Shown: positions 10,801 through 18,437 of the stretch, one piece after another
Position numbering within the stretch: position 1 is the stretch's first letter
Layout: the number at the start of each line of letters is the position of its first letter
From: Lentisphaerota bacterium
Lineage (GTDB): Bacteria > Verrucomicrobiota > Lentisphaeria > Victivallales > Victivallaceae
Direction of reading: 5' to 3'
NCBI GenBank assembly: GCA_015061685.1
Contig: SUWD01000018.1
Span: 1-49,494 of the forward strand
Length of the DNA stretch: 49,494 nt
Position numbers and translations under genes: made by a program
The notes under the pieces: generated by a model
Told to the model about the DNA's origin: nothing
Database searches by the model: none
What the model saw: the letters and a program-made list of their open reading frames with translations, nothing else

Positions 10801-12353
10801 ATAATGAAAAGAACAACTCTCTGACCAATAGTGTCAGTGTTACCCGCAATTTGCAGGTTTCCTCTTTGTCCGCTGAGCCCGGAACAGAAAATGTGAAACT
10901 TACTTTCACCATCAAAAATACCGGCAATACCCGGATTGGAGCTTCCAAAGCCTATATTTACGATGGCACGAAGAAGCTGGTGACGTTATCACTGGCCTCA
11001 TTCAACGGCAATTCCGGCCGCAGCTTCTCCTACACCTTTGCCGCCGGAAAACTCTCTGCCGGAACTCACAATCTGAAAGTGGTCACCACTCACTCCAGCA
11101 GCACGCTTGCCGTGAAAGTAGCTCCGGCTGTCAATAAGACAATCGGAGGAATCGCCAATGATGTCTGGGATTATATGTATGAAGATTTGCCGAAAGAAGC
11201 CCAATATGGCAATGTTACCGGTTCGATGTTCAACGATACTTTGACTTTTTCTGCAAACAGAAGCCGGAGAATCGGTAATATCAGTTTAGCTTCCGGGAAT
11301 GATAAAATTATTGCCTTGAATTCTGCCATTTATTGTGAAGAATCGGAAATTGTCGCCGGTAATATTGATATGGGCAGCGGCAATGATACTATAGCTATCG
11401 GTTCCAATAATGATTTTGAAGTCAAATTTATTGATATGGGTAGTGGCAATGATACAATTACTGTGAGCGGATGGGATGCGGAATTGGAGGTTCTGGATGT
11501 CCTTAAGTGCGGATCCGGAAACGATACGATCACCGTTTCTTCGCAGGCATTCGTGGAGTTTAATTCTTTTGATATGGGCGATGGAGCAGATAGATTTACC
11601 GTTTCCGGTGGTTCGCATTTATATTACTCCAAAGATTATAATTTTGGTTCCGGTGATGACCGTTTTATTGTTGCCGCCGGCGGGCATTTGGACTTTAGTG
11701 AGTATTACGGCGAGCCGGGTTCCGGTTCCGGTCTGGATTTCGGTTCCGGTTATGATACTTTGCAGCTTGATGGTGTGCTTCGTTTGAGTTCTGCTGAAAA
11801 ATGTGTATCCAATCTGGAAAAGATCACTGGTTCTGGTGATATTGCGTTGGATTTGACCGGCAGTCCGGATATAGATTGGATAGATAAACTCCTTGAAGGA
11901 AGTGACGTTGAGGTCATAAACGATTTGGGATTGTCTTTTTTTAATGGTCGGGCTGCAGAAGCTAATGACAATGTGATCAGCGGTTCTTCAGTTCAAAGTC
12001 TGACTTCCCAAAGCAATCCTCACGGGGTTGATTTCTGGCTTTGCGGCAATGCAAAAGCAGAAGCTGTTGATCATGGTTTTGCAGATACCACTGATTTTGT
12101 AAAATATACCAAGAGTTCCGGTGATAATCGTTTGGAAATTTCTACATGGTGGGGATATGGTGATCTCTCTGATGTTTTGGAGGTGGATGTTTTCAATGCC
12201 AATGGTCAGCAATTGACAGATGATCAATATTCGTTTATGGTCTCCGACTATTTGGAAGCTGATATTTCCCAGTGGCAGGATGGTACTTACTACTTGAAAC
12301 TGAAAGTTGCCGATACGTCTGCTGTCAGTGGTATGATCAGGATCTCTGATTGA
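7827..12353 (+). CDS. Large C10-type cysteine peptidase with CARDB and RTX-like repeats
   Basis: The 1508-residue protein is a modular, probably secreted peptidase. A CARDB-like Ig domain spans about 20-120. A streptopain-type (C10) papain-fold domain follows: oxyanion Gln in WDQGG (about 134), catalytic Cys163 in SITGCTNTAVTQ, catalytic His309 in NHAVIIDGYD, then HINFGWG. Seven CARDB-like repeats of about 106 residues run from about 374 to 1110, ending at a Ser/Thr linker. RTX-like GSGNDTI units (about 1155-1320) probably bind calcium as a beta-roll, and a C-terminal domain ends in YYLKLKVADTS. There is no N-terminal signal peptide. RTX-like repeats without one suggest type I secretion, but no transporter gene is nearby. 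GTGGGGA precedes the ATG. Confidence 0.85.
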   Translation: MRLPDLTGYNKFPTPIAISVNDGEWISPSVLAEDSCFWVGYALTNAGAGIVENVDVEISVDGNIIHDNTLASVGNGYYWYRYGIYTLESGKHEITFTIDPDNKIKESNEGNNTYTCSFVVEGPADWLIPFSWDQGGELFNTDVTINAYAPIDPDTGKRSITGCTNTAVTQVISYFVTQGHDLSLTLNNSDSYTEGGISIDGTLANARRNGNLSFDQINALLADFDVKSAEDVAALCYASGVVAKANYGSDATCTAYSTELFTRAGFKSVSTGNYEFWNGNKLSDKAWETVKRNISEERPVCVSLNKPNHAVIIDGYDSASDRVHINFGWGLTNGKKLDSRYDMILGSGWYTRAECDEMQVDYIMYDIVPNSPGDLRVDNIASLVAADKVKLDFKVANNGFNDIEASKAYIYDGTKKIATVSVDALKAKTSQVYTYYIAAGGLTAGTHKFKVVADGADMVKESFEDNNSRIKSVSITRDLQVSALTYARNTSADTVKLNFTVKNNGNVASGTHRAYVYDGTKKLATFSLSSIAGGVSKNYSYTLNAGNLAIGTHNFKVIADGAKTIKETNESNNALTRSVSITRDLQVSALTYARSSSANTVKLNFTVKSNGNTASGAYKAYLYDGTKKLATFSLSSIAGGVSKNYSYTLNAGNLAIGTHNFKVIADGAKLIRESNENNNSLTKSVSITRDLQVSALTYARNSSANTVKLNFTVKNNGNSRIGATKAYIYDGTKKLGTLSLAAFTAGASKTYSYTLNAGNLAIGTHNFKVIADGAKLIRESNENNNSLTKSVSITRDLQVSALTYARNTSANTVKLNFTVKNNGNSRIGATKAYIYDGTKKLGTLSLAAFTAGASKTYSYTLNAGNLAIGTHKFKVIADGAGAVKESKENNNSLTKSISVTRDLQVSALTYARNTSANTVKLNFTVKNNGNSRVGASKAYLYDGSKKLATLSLAAFTANSSRSFSYTLNAANLANGTHKFKIVADGANSYRENNEKNNSLTNSVSVTRNLQVSSLSAEPGTENVKLTFTIKNTGNTRIGASKAYIYDGTKKLVTLSLASFNGNSGRSFSYTFAAGKLSAGTHNLKVVTTHSSSTLAVKVAPAVNKTIGGIANDVWDYMYEDLPKEAQYGNVTGSMFNDTLTFSANRSRRIGNISLASGNDKIIALNSAIYCEESEIVAGNIDMGSGNDTIAIGSNNDFEVKFIDMGSGNDTITVSGWDAELEVLDVLKCGSGNDTITVSSQAFVEFNSFDMGDGADRFTVSGGSHLYYSKDYNFGSGDDRFIVAAGGHLDFSEYYGEPGSGSGLDFGSGYDTLQLDGVLRLSSAEKCVSNLEKITGSGDIALDLTGSPDIDWIDKLLEGSDVEVINDLGLSFFNGRAAEANDNVISGSSVQSLTSQSNPHGVDFWLCGNAKAEAVDHGFADTTDFVKYTKSSGDNRLEISTWWGYGDLSDVLEVDVFNANGQQLTDDQYSFMVSDYLEADISQWQDGTYYLKLKVADTSAVSGMIRISD
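9258..11165 (+). repeat. Six 318-bp tandem repeats encoding CARDB-like domains
   Basis: Repeat units begin at 9258, 9576, 9894, 10212, 10530 and 10848, each exactly 318 bp (106 codons). Each starts with codons for DLQVS or NLQVS. Units two to five share long stretches of nearly identical DNA; the sixth is diverged and a further diverged unit lies just upstream at about 8946. Confidence 0.9.
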
Positions 12354-12422
12354 TAGGAGCTATTTGTTTGCGTTCTGCAGATAAAACAGATCGCAATCAG
12401 TAAAATTTGTAAATAACTTTTT

Positions 12423-12461
12423 GCCGCTTGGACTTAAAATGTCCAAGCGGCTGTGTTATTT
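12423..12461 (+). terminator. Terminator after the C10 peptidase gene
   Basis: An 11-bp perfect stem GCCGCTTGGAC (12423-12433) with its complement (12441-12451), 7-base loop, followed by TGTGTTATTTT. Confidence 0.7.
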
Positions 12462-12535
12462 TAAACGCATCCTGTAAGATTTGCAGTTTAATTTGCAGTC
12501 AGTTCAGTGCCGGTCAATATAAAAGGAGGTCAATG

Positions 12536-13375
12536 ATGTCGGAAAAAAGTGAAAACAGTTGTGAAACCGTGAAAAATCAAGCAGTGGAAACAGTCAAAGC
12601 CGCCAAGCCGAAAAAAATCGGACTCCGGTTGAAAATTCTGCTTTTTATACTGATAGTTTTGACAAATTTCGCAGTTACTTTATTTGCATGCAATATCAAA
12701 TTGGAAGAGAATGTAAGATGTATTGTCATTGAAGTTCCTGCCAAAGTTCCCGTTGAAAAAAAGAAAACTGAATCAAAATCCGTTTATAAATTTCCCACTG
12801 AAAGACGGTTGCCGCCATGCGACGGCGGCTGTGCCAAAGATCTTGAAGAAAAAATGCTTTACTGGATCATTTATGATACCTGGCCGGAAAGAGAAATTGC
12901 GGAAAAATATACAGAAGTTCCCGCTGCGGATTTTCCGCAGGACTACATGAAAAATAATTTTTACAGGAATTGTTCCGGAAATGAATTGGATACCATTGGG
13001 GTTTCTGAAATGGATCTTGATGATGATGGTTTGCCGGAACGACTGGTATATTCCGGCAGCGGGAATCGTAATTGTGTGAGAGATCTTTTCAAAAAGATCA
13101 ATGGAAAATGGCAGTATATCGGTATTATTGGCGGCATTGATTTTGTTCCGTTGAAATATAACGGGAAAACCGGGATTTTCTCCAAATGGGGAAATGGTTT
13201 TGCCTGTGCAAGTTACAGTTTTCAGCAGATAATCAACGACAGATTGGTCACGGTGATCGATTTTGATATTGACGGTTCTGCCCAAAGTGTTCCGGGGAAA
13301 TTGGAAGAAATTGTTATTACGCTGCGAAGTAATAATAATTTTATGAAAAATCAATATCAAATGTCAAGCGATTGA
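12536..13375 (+). CDS. Membrane-anchored hypothetical protein with an acidic Asp-rich loop
   Basis: The 279-residue product has a short polar N-terminus rich in Lys and Glu, one transmembrane helix at about 34-56, and a long extracytoplasmic part. The outer part contains a DLDDDGLPE segment that resembles a calcium-binding FG-GAP/EF-like loop, several Cys (PPCDGGCAKD, YRNCSG, NRNCVRD) and a C-terminal beta-rich region. No enzyme family is recognised. Two adjacent ATG codons (12533, 12536) follow AAAGGAGGT; the second has better spacing. It lies 85 bases after a terminator and converges on the symporter gene at 13389. A link to the preceding peptidase is possible but unproven. Confidence 0.7.
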   Translation: MSEKSENSCETVKNQAVETVKAAKPKKIGLRLKILLFILIVLTNFAVTLFACNIKLEENVRCIVIEVPAKVPVEKKKTESKSVYKFPTERRLPPCDGGCAKDLEEKMLYWIIYDTWPEREIAEKYTEVPAADFPQDYMKNNFYRNCSGNELDTIGVSEMDLDDDGLPERLVYSGSGNRNCVRDLFKKINGKWQYIGIIGGIDFVPLKYNGKTGIFSKWGNGFACASYSFQQIINDRLVTVIDFDIDGSAQSVPGKLEEIVITLRSNNNFMKNQYQMSSD

Positions 13376-13388
13376 TGCGTCAGGTCGA

Positions 13389-14741
13389 TCATTTGGCATT
13401 TTTCCGGCAGATGATCACCGTGGCGATCAGCCAGATGAAAAGCATTGCCGTTGAGAAGATCCATACCGGCAGCCAGCCGATGGTAAATACCAAGGTGAGG
13501 GCAAAAGCTGTCCATAATCCTCCGCCCATGATCGGTTCATGGATCAATTGTTTATATCCGAAAGAGGCGGCGGCAGGGGTTTTGTTTTCCGGATCGACCG
13601 TTCGCAGCAGCATCAAGCCGGTGGCAGTAACTCCCAATCCCTGACCGAATTCCGCAATAGCACACTCAAACCATGCCTGTTTGAAAAGTCTGGGAGCGAC
13701 AAACAGCAGCAGAAAAATGCTCCACAAAACTCCGAGTACCATCATGATGACCAGCGGCAGCCAGTTTCGGGCTACCACGGAAAGTTTGATCGTGGCGACA
13801 GCGGCGACGACCAGGAAATCCAGCGACGCTCCGGAGAGCCGCTGCATCTGACCATGGTCGATGAGGTGATCGGCTTTAAGTTTACGGAAAATGATTTGGA
13901 GGAATACTCCACCGATCATGCACAGCGGGAAAAGGGGAAATCCGGTGAATAAGCGGGTTCGGCAATCCGGGAGCAGTTTGACTTCGGCAAATTGCAGAGC
14001 TTTGAGCATGATATATCCCAGCAAAATGGAGATGCCGATCATGGCGATGTGCCATGCCAGAGAGTCGATGGAGTCGGCGAGAACCGTTTGTCTGCCGGCG
14101 GCAGGGCGTTTTTCCTGATCGTAAACACCGATTTTTTCAGCTTTGTCTCTTTCGTTAAAAGTTCTGACACTGCTGATGATTCCTTTGTTGAGGGCCCAAT
14201 TGATAAGAGCCATACCAAGCAGTATTCCCAAGATCATACCACCGGTGGCGACGGTCAGACCGAGATCTTTACCTTCGCTCCAATGGGCGGAAAAAGTTTC
14301 GGACAATCCGCCGACGGTGCCGTGTCCACCCTCAAAACCGATCTCCAGCAGATTTCCAAAAGCCGGGTTGACTCCGAAAAGCGGAACAAGCAAAAATCCG
14401 GCAATCCCCAGACCGATGACATATTGTCCCCACGCAAGCATCTGTCCCATACAGAGCTGGGGGAATGCCATTTTGAAAATCTGATTTATTTTGGGCGGAA
14501 CCACTCCGAGAAAGAGGGCGGCAAAAATAACATTGATGAGGAATCCGGGCAGTTTGCCCATGCCGGAAATCATATCTGCCGGCAGATATTTCCCGAAACA
14601 GGAGATGATTATCAAACCGATAACGCCGCCGATGACTGAACTTGGCAGATACAATCTCTGCAGGATCGGCAGAGCCATACGGACGAGTTTGCCTATGACC
14701 AGCAGTAAAGACAGAAAACAGAATATTTCAACAGCATTCAT
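13389..14741 (-). CDS. Sodium/glutamate symporter family protein (GltS-like)
   Basis: The 450-residue polytopic membrane protein resembles GltS sodium:glutamate symporters. The first half carries the glycine-rich FEGGHGTVGG re-entrant motif, and the second half carries the mirror region AEFGQGLGVTATGLMLLR, as expected for the inverted-repeat fold. About ten or more hydrophobic segments are visible. The substrate is likely glutamate or a related anion, but is inferred from family only. ATG at 14741 is used because GGGGA lies 9 bases upstream; an in-frame TTG at 14762 lacks a ribosome site. The gene is divergent from the MocR-type regulator at 14968, which may control it. Confidence 0.9.
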   Translation of the reverse strand: MNAVEIFCFLSLLLVIGKLVRMALPILQRLYLPSSVIGGVIGLIIISCFGKYLPADMISGMGKLPGFLINVIFAALFLGVVPPKINQIFKMAFPQLCMGQMLAWGQYVIGLGIAGFLLVPLFGVNPAFGNLLEIGFEGGHGTVGGLSETFSAHWSEGKDLGLTVATGGMILGILLGMALINWALNKGIISSVRTFNERDKAEKIGVYDQEKRPAAGRQTVLADSIDSLAWHIAMIGISILLGYIMLKALQFAEVKLLPDCRTRLFTGFPLFPLCMIGGVFLQIIFRKLKADHLIDHGQMQRLSGASLDFLVVAAVATIKLSVVARNWLPLVIMMVLGVLWSIFLLLFVAPRLFKQAWFECAIAEFGQGLGVTATGLMLLRTVDPENKTPAAASFGYKQLIHEPIMGGGLWTAFALTLVFTIGWLPVWIFSTAMLFIWLIATVIICRKNAK

Positions 14742-14791
14742 TTTTTTATTCCCCGGTTGCAAATTTGTTCCAATAATATGAATTTTCTCTT

Positions 14792-14820
14792 AATATATAC
14801 CTTAAGAGCTTGAAAATCAA
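14792..14820 (-). promoter_or_regulatory. Promoter of the gltS-like gene with overlapping inverted repeat
   Basis: Minus strand TTGATT (14820-14815) and TATATT (14797-14792), 17-base spacer. An inverted repeat CTCTTAA-N8-TTAAGAG (14787-14808) covers the -10 box and part of the spacer, a typical operator position. Confidence 0.6.
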
Positions 14821-14874
14821 CCCGGAGCAACTTCTACGCCGTTTTTTTTCGGAATACACTGTGAAAAAGAGCGG

Positions 14875-14890
14875 GACAGCAGTTGCTGTC
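14875..14890 (+). promoter_or_regulatory. Palindrome upstream of the MocR-type promoter
   Basis: GACAGCAGTTGCTGTC is a perfect palindrome with 7-base arms and a 2-base centre. It ends 13 bases before the -35 box of the regulator's promoter, so it is a candidate binding site for that or another regulator. Confidence 0.45.
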
Positions 14891-14903
14891 GGGGGATCAG
14901 GGG

Positions 14904-14932
14904 TTGACAGATTGCCGTAGAGGAACTATATT
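14904..14932 (+). promoter_or_regulatory. Promoter of the MocR-type regulator
   Basis: TTGACA (14904-14909), 17-base spacer, TATATT (14927-14932), 35 bases before the start codon. Confidence 0.8.
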
Positions 14933-14967
14933 AAATACAAAGACGAAAATTGTATGGATAATTTGAA

Positions 14968-16353
14968 ATGCCCGTAAATTCCTTTAAGAACTACTTTTTG
15001 AGCTGGACACCGGAGGTGAAAAAACTTTCCCGTCCCTGCTATCTGGCGATAGCCAATCTTCTGGAACAGGATATCCGCAGCGGCAGACTTGCTCCGGGAA
15101 CCAAATTGCCGCCCCAACGGGAATTGGCAGACTATCTGGATATAAATTTCACTACCGTTACCCGGGCATACAATCTCTGCCGGGAGCGTCAGTTGATCTA
15201 CGGTTCAATGGGCAGGGGGACTTTTGTCGCACCTCTGCCGGGAATCGGCACGGAGGATACCTGCGGCGGTGAAATCATTGATTTGGGTATGGTCAATGGT
15301 TTTGATCAGGTGAATAAACAGATCATTGAAGCGACAGAAGCAGTCCTTAAAAAGGGTTATCTGGAAAAAATTTACAGCTATACTGCCTCCACCGGACATC
15401 TGCACCACCGGGCAGCGGCAGTGAATTGGATGAAAAAATTTTCTGTGGAGAGCGATGAAAATCATACGGCACTTTTTACCGGTTCCCAGAATGCCATAAG
15501 TGCGGCACTGCTTTCACTTTTCAATGTCGGAGACACTCTGGCGGTCGATTATTTCACCTACGCCAACCTTATTGGTACGGCCCGGCTTGCTCATGTGCGT
15601 TTATTGCCGGTTCCCGGAGACGGGGAGGGGATGTTTCCGGGAGCATTGGATGAATTGAGCCGCAAGCACCGTCTGGCAGGGATATTTCTGATGCCGGTCT
15701 GTGCCAATCCGACGGGAATAACGCTCAGCGTGAAACGCAAGAAGCAATTAGCTGAAGTCATCCGCAAACGGGATTTGATTTTGATAGAAGATGATACGGC
15801 GACCATGCCTCCGGAGCCGGGCTATGCTTCACTTTATTCATTGCTTCCGGATCAGACACTATACATTTGCGGTTCTCTGCGTTATTTGTGCGGCGGTCTG
15901 CGGGTGACAGCGGCGGCATTTCCGGAGTGTTTCCGACAGAATCTGCTCAATGGTCTTTTTCACTTGAATATCCGTACAAGTGCATTGGATGCGGAGATCA
16001 TGACGGAATTGATTTTAAGCGGCAGGGCTGAATCGGTATTGTGTGAAAAACATCAGCTTGCGGTACGGGCGAATAGGATTTTTGACTCGGTTTTTCCGGA
16101 AGCACCTTCATGCGGGGAGGGCAGTTTTTTCCGGATACTGGATCTGCCGGAAAGTTTTTCCCGCCGTCAGGAGACGGAAGCTCTGTTTGAATCTCACGGC
16201 GTAAAGGTGCAGCACTCCTCCCGCTTTACCGTGCTCCAGCGTCCGGGGCGTAATTTTTTACGTCTGTCGTTATCTTCTGCCGGATCGGAGAAGAATCTGC
16301 GTACAGCTTTGACTCTGGTTCGCTCGGTTCTGGAAAAATCTGCACAAAAGTGA
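14968..16353 (+). CDS. MocR-type (GntR/aminotransferase) regulator lacking the PLP lysine
   Basis: The 461-residue protein has a GntR winged helix at about 20-88 (AIANLLEQDIRSGRLAPGTK, then LPPQRELADYL and TTVTRAY), joined to a fold-type I aminotransferase-like domain. This is the MocR/PdxR layout, normally a PLP-responsive transcription factor. Family landmarks remain: CANPTG and the Asp of IEDD (about 274-276). The Schiff-base lysine of the usual SK-T-L-x-P-G-L-R motif is replaced: the segment reads GSLRYLCGGLR, with Arg305 at the lysine position. The usual Tyr after EDD is Thr277. The protein may therefore bind PLP non-covalently or another ligand. It is divergent from the gltS-like gene, its most likely target. 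Confidence 0.88.
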   Translation: MPVNSFKNYFLSWTPEVKKLSRPCYLAIANLLEQDIRSGRLAPGTKLPPQRELADYLDINFTTVTRAYNLCRERQLIYGSMGRGTFVAPLPGIGTEDTCGGEIIDLGMVNGFDQVNKQIIEATEAVLKKGYLEKIYSYTASTGHLHHRAAAVNWMKKFSVESDENHTALFTGSQNAISAALLSLFNVGDTLAVDYFTYANLIGTARLAHVRLLPVPGDGEGMFPGALDELSRKHRLAGIFLMPVCANPTGITLSVKRKKQLAEVIRKRDLILIEDDTATMPPEPGYASLYSLLPDQTLYICGSLRYLCGGLRVTAAAFPECFRQNLLNGLFHLNIRTSALDAEIMTELILSGRAESVLCEKHQLAVRANRIFDSVFPEAPSCGEGSFFRILDLPESFSRRQETEALFESHGVKVQHSSRFTVLQRPGRNFLRLSLSSAGSEKNLRTALTLVRSVLEKSAQK

Positions 16354-16416
16354 GTGTGCATCCTGCTCCGGGTATAATTGATTCCGCAAAAAAACGCAAT
16401 TTTTTTTTGAAATCAC

Positions 16417-16444
16417 TTGAATGTTGCCGTTTGGGGTGTATAAT
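16417..16444 (+). promoter_or_regulatory. Promoter of lptB
   Basis: TTGAAT (16417-16422), 16-base spacer, TATAAT (16439-16444), 66 bases before the lptB ATG. Confidence 0.6.
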
Positions 16445-16510
16445 ATAATTGTGAGAGGGGATCTCCCCGGTGAAAACAGAGATTTTTTCAGGAAAGTTTG
16501 AAATAAGATT

Positions 16511-17254
16511 ATGAGTGAAATCGCCGATGACCGTTTGCTGGTCAGTGCTGAAAATCTGGTCAAGACCTATCACGGCAGGACTGTGGTCAATCAGGTTTCT
16601 TTGAATGTCCGTGCCGGAGAGGTCGTCGGATTGCTCGGCCCTAACGGGGCAGGGAAAACGACGAGTTTCTATATGGTTATGGGATTGATCCGTCCGGATG
16701 GGGGCAAGGTCTCTTTCCGGGGTGTGGATGTCACCCGGATACCGATGTACAAACGGGCCCGGATGGGCATGGGATATCTGGCACAGGAGCCGTCGATATT
16801 CCGTAAGCTCACCGTGGAGGAAAATATTATGGCGATTCTGGAAACTCTGGCGATCAGCCGGGCGGAAAGAAAGAAAAGATGCACCGATCTGCTCCGGGAA
16901 TTGGATCTGGAAAGATTGAAAGATCAGAAAGCGATGACCCTTTCCGGCGGTGAACGCCGCCGTCTGGAGATCACCCGGGCATTGGTTACCAATCCGTCAT
17001 TTATCATGCTTGATGAACCTTTCAGCGGAGTTGACCCGCTGGCTGTTTACGATGTGCAGCAGATCATTCTGCAGCTCAAAGAGAGAAATCTGGGCATTCT
17101 GATCACCGATCACAATGTCCGGGAAACGCTTTCCGTGGTTGACCGTGCTTACATTATGTGCATGGGCAAAGTTCTGCTTGAGGGCCCCAGTGATTTTCTG
17201 GTCAATGACCCCAAGGCAAAAGAGATCTACCTCGGACCGCAGTTTACAATGTGA
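16511..17254 (+). CDS. lptB: LPS export ABC transporter ATP-binding protein LptB
   Basis: The 247-residue ATPase powers the LptBFGC complex that extracts lipopolysaccharide from the inner membrane. Walker A is GPNGAGKT (43-50), the signature LSGGE is at 144-148 and Walker B FIMLDE at 164-169, with the LptB-type YLAQEPSIFRKLTVEEN segment (about 89-105) and ITDHNV later. The length is usual for the family. Its presence implies an outer membrane with LPS-like lipid. hpf follows 60 bases downstream; the rpoN gene that lies between lptB and hpf in many Gram-negative bacteria is absent. Confidence 0.95.
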   Translation: MSEIADDRLLVSAENLVKTYHGRTVVNQVSLNVRAGEVVGLLGPNGAGKTTSFYMVMGLIRPDGGKVSFRGVDVTRIPMYKRARMGMGYLAQEPSIFRKLTVEENIMAILETLAISRAERKKRCTDLLRELDLERLKDQKAMTLSGGERRRLEITRALVTNPSFIMLDEPFSGVDPLAVYDVQQIILQLKERNLGILITDHNVRETLSVVDRAYIMCMGKVLLEGPSDFLVNDPKAKEIYLGPQFTM

Positions 17255-17314
17255 TATGTTTTATGCGTCAGGCGGAATGGGCCGTCTGGCGAAACAAAGA
17301 AAGGTGTGCTGTCT

Positions 17315-17650
17315 ATGCTCATCAATGTTACCGGCCGTCAGTTCGAAATCACTCCCGCAATCCAGACTCAGGCGGAAACTGTGCTTTCTTCCCTGGACAT
17401 CCCGGCACTGAAAGTTTCCAGTGTCAACGTGGTCATGTCCCGTGAGAAAAATCATTTCCAGGTCTCTCTGGTACTTAACTGCAAGTATCACACGCTAAAA
17501 GCAGAGGTGGAGGATTTTGATTTGTACCGGGCTCTTGATGCGGCGGCGGACAAAGTCGAAGCACAGTGTCAGGAGCTGAAAGAGAAAATCCAGGAACACC
17601 GGGCAACTGCCATGGGTGAAACCGATGCCGCACAGGCACAGGAGTCATGA
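17315..17650 (+). CDS. hpf: Ribosome hibernation factor, HPF/YfiA family
   Basis: The 111-residue protein matches the short ribosome hibernation factors, which bind the decoding region of the 30S subunit in slow growth. The N-terminal INVTGRQFEITPAIQ and the DLYRALDAAADKVEAQ helix (about 70-85) are typical. It lacks the C-terminal dimerisation domain of long HPF. ATG at 17315 is used, with AAAGG about 10 bases upstream. It is probably cotranscribed with lptB and ends at a strong terminator. Confidence 0.9.
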   Translation: MLINVTGRQFEITPAIQTQAETVLSSLDIPALKVSSVNVVMSREKNHFQVSLVLNCKYHTLKAEVEDFDLYRALDAAADKVEAQCQELKEKIQEHRATAMGETDAAQAQES

Positions 17651-17670
17651 CCTGACTTATCAAGTCGTGT

Positions 17671-17706
17671 ACGCCCGGGAAATAAAAGTACCGGGCGTTT
17701 TGTTTT
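17671..17706 (+). terminator. Terminator after hpf, abutting the next ribosome site
   Basis: ACGCCCGG (17671-17678) pairs with CCGGGCGT (17691-17698), then TTTGTTTT. The GGAGG of the next gene starts within a few bases. Confidence 0.85.
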
Positions 17707-17719
17707 GTGGAGGAAATGT

Positions 17720-18010
17720 ATGATAATAGCAGTATCCGGGGAATTCGGTGATGATATCCGTAAAATGGTCTATTACCGGATCGAAAACGGCAGAATTCTG
17801 GAAAGGGAAACGGTCAATGCGGTCGAGGGACCGCTGGATCAGCTTGGAGCCCAGTTGAATTCATTGAAAATCGATCTGCTGATAACCGGGAAAATCTCCC
17901 GGGAGGTCGAGTTGGGATTATTTGATATGGGAATCAATCTGATTTCCGGAGTGAATGGTGAATCGGATAAGATTTTGTCAGCTTATCTGGACGGCAGTTT
18001 GAAGTTTTAA
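17720..18010 (+). CDS. NifX/NifB-type iron-molybdenum cofactor-binding domain protein
   Basis: The 96-residue protein resembles the dinitrogenase iron-molybdenum cofactor biosynthesis domain (PF02579-like). The N-terminal strand MIIAVSGEFGDDI, the central LLITGKIS and the C-terminal ISGVNGESDKILSAYLDGSL match the usual IAVAS, VI.G.IG and V..A..Y..G..L pattern. Stand-alone members are common in anaerobes and their role is mostly unknown; there are no nitrogenase genes nearby. ATG at 17720 follows GGAGG by 6 bases. It heads a run with a hotdog thioesterase and copA. Confidence 0.7.
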   Translation: MIIAVSGEFGDDIRKMVYYRIENGRILERETVNAVEGPLDQLGAQLNSLKIDLLITGKISREVELGLFDMGINLISGVNGESDKILSAYLDGSLKF

Positions 18011-18020
18011 GGCAGATGAA

Positions 18021-18434
18021 ATGGATTACGGTAAAGTAAAAGAATTCCTGAATGAGGAGGATAAATTCTGCAAGTTTTGCGGCATACAGTTGACTGAAGT
18101 CGGTGACGGTTATGCGGAAGCTGTTTTGCAGATCGACGAAAACAAACTCAATGGGCGTCAAGTCGTGCAGGGCGGAGCAATTATGACGCTGGCGGATTTC
18201 GCCTACGCCGGGGCAATCAATGGTTCCGGTGTGACCGGGGTTTCCCTTAACTGCACGACCAATTTCATCCGTCCGGGGAGCGGGAAAATGCTTAAAGCCG
18301 TCTGCCGCCGGATAAGTCAGGGCAAAAAGACCGCAGTATATAATACGGAAGTAACCAATGAGGATGGCAAACTGGTTGCCACGATGAATATTACCGGATT
18401 TATCATTGACGATAAACCGCTTGGCGGAGAGTGA
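18021..18434 (+). CDS. PaaI-family hotdog-fold thioesterase
   Basis: The 137-residue protein has the hotdog thioesterase pattern: N-terminal FCGIQLTEVGDGYAEAVL, the active-site helix VVQGGAIMTLADFAYAGAI (about 48-66) in which the usual HGG is replaced by QGG, and strands TTNFIRPG and NITGF. Members hydrolyse acyl-CoA or related thioesters; the substrate is unknown. It starts 11 bases after the NifX-like gene and ends 4 bases before copA, so it belongs to the same transcript. The connection with copper export is not obvious. Confidence 0.85.
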   Translation: MDYGKVKEFLNEEDKFCKFCGIQLTEVGDGYAEAVLQIDENKLNGRQVVQGGAIMTLADFAYAGAINGSGVTGVSLNCTTNFIRPGSGKMLKAVCRRISQGKKTAVYNTEVTNEDGKLVATMNITGFIIDDKPLGGE

Positions 18435-18437
18435 ATC

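Noticed and set aside
9258..10848. Regular repeats as a CRISPR-like array
   Set aside because: The units are 318-bp coding repeats in frame, not short repeats with unique spacers.
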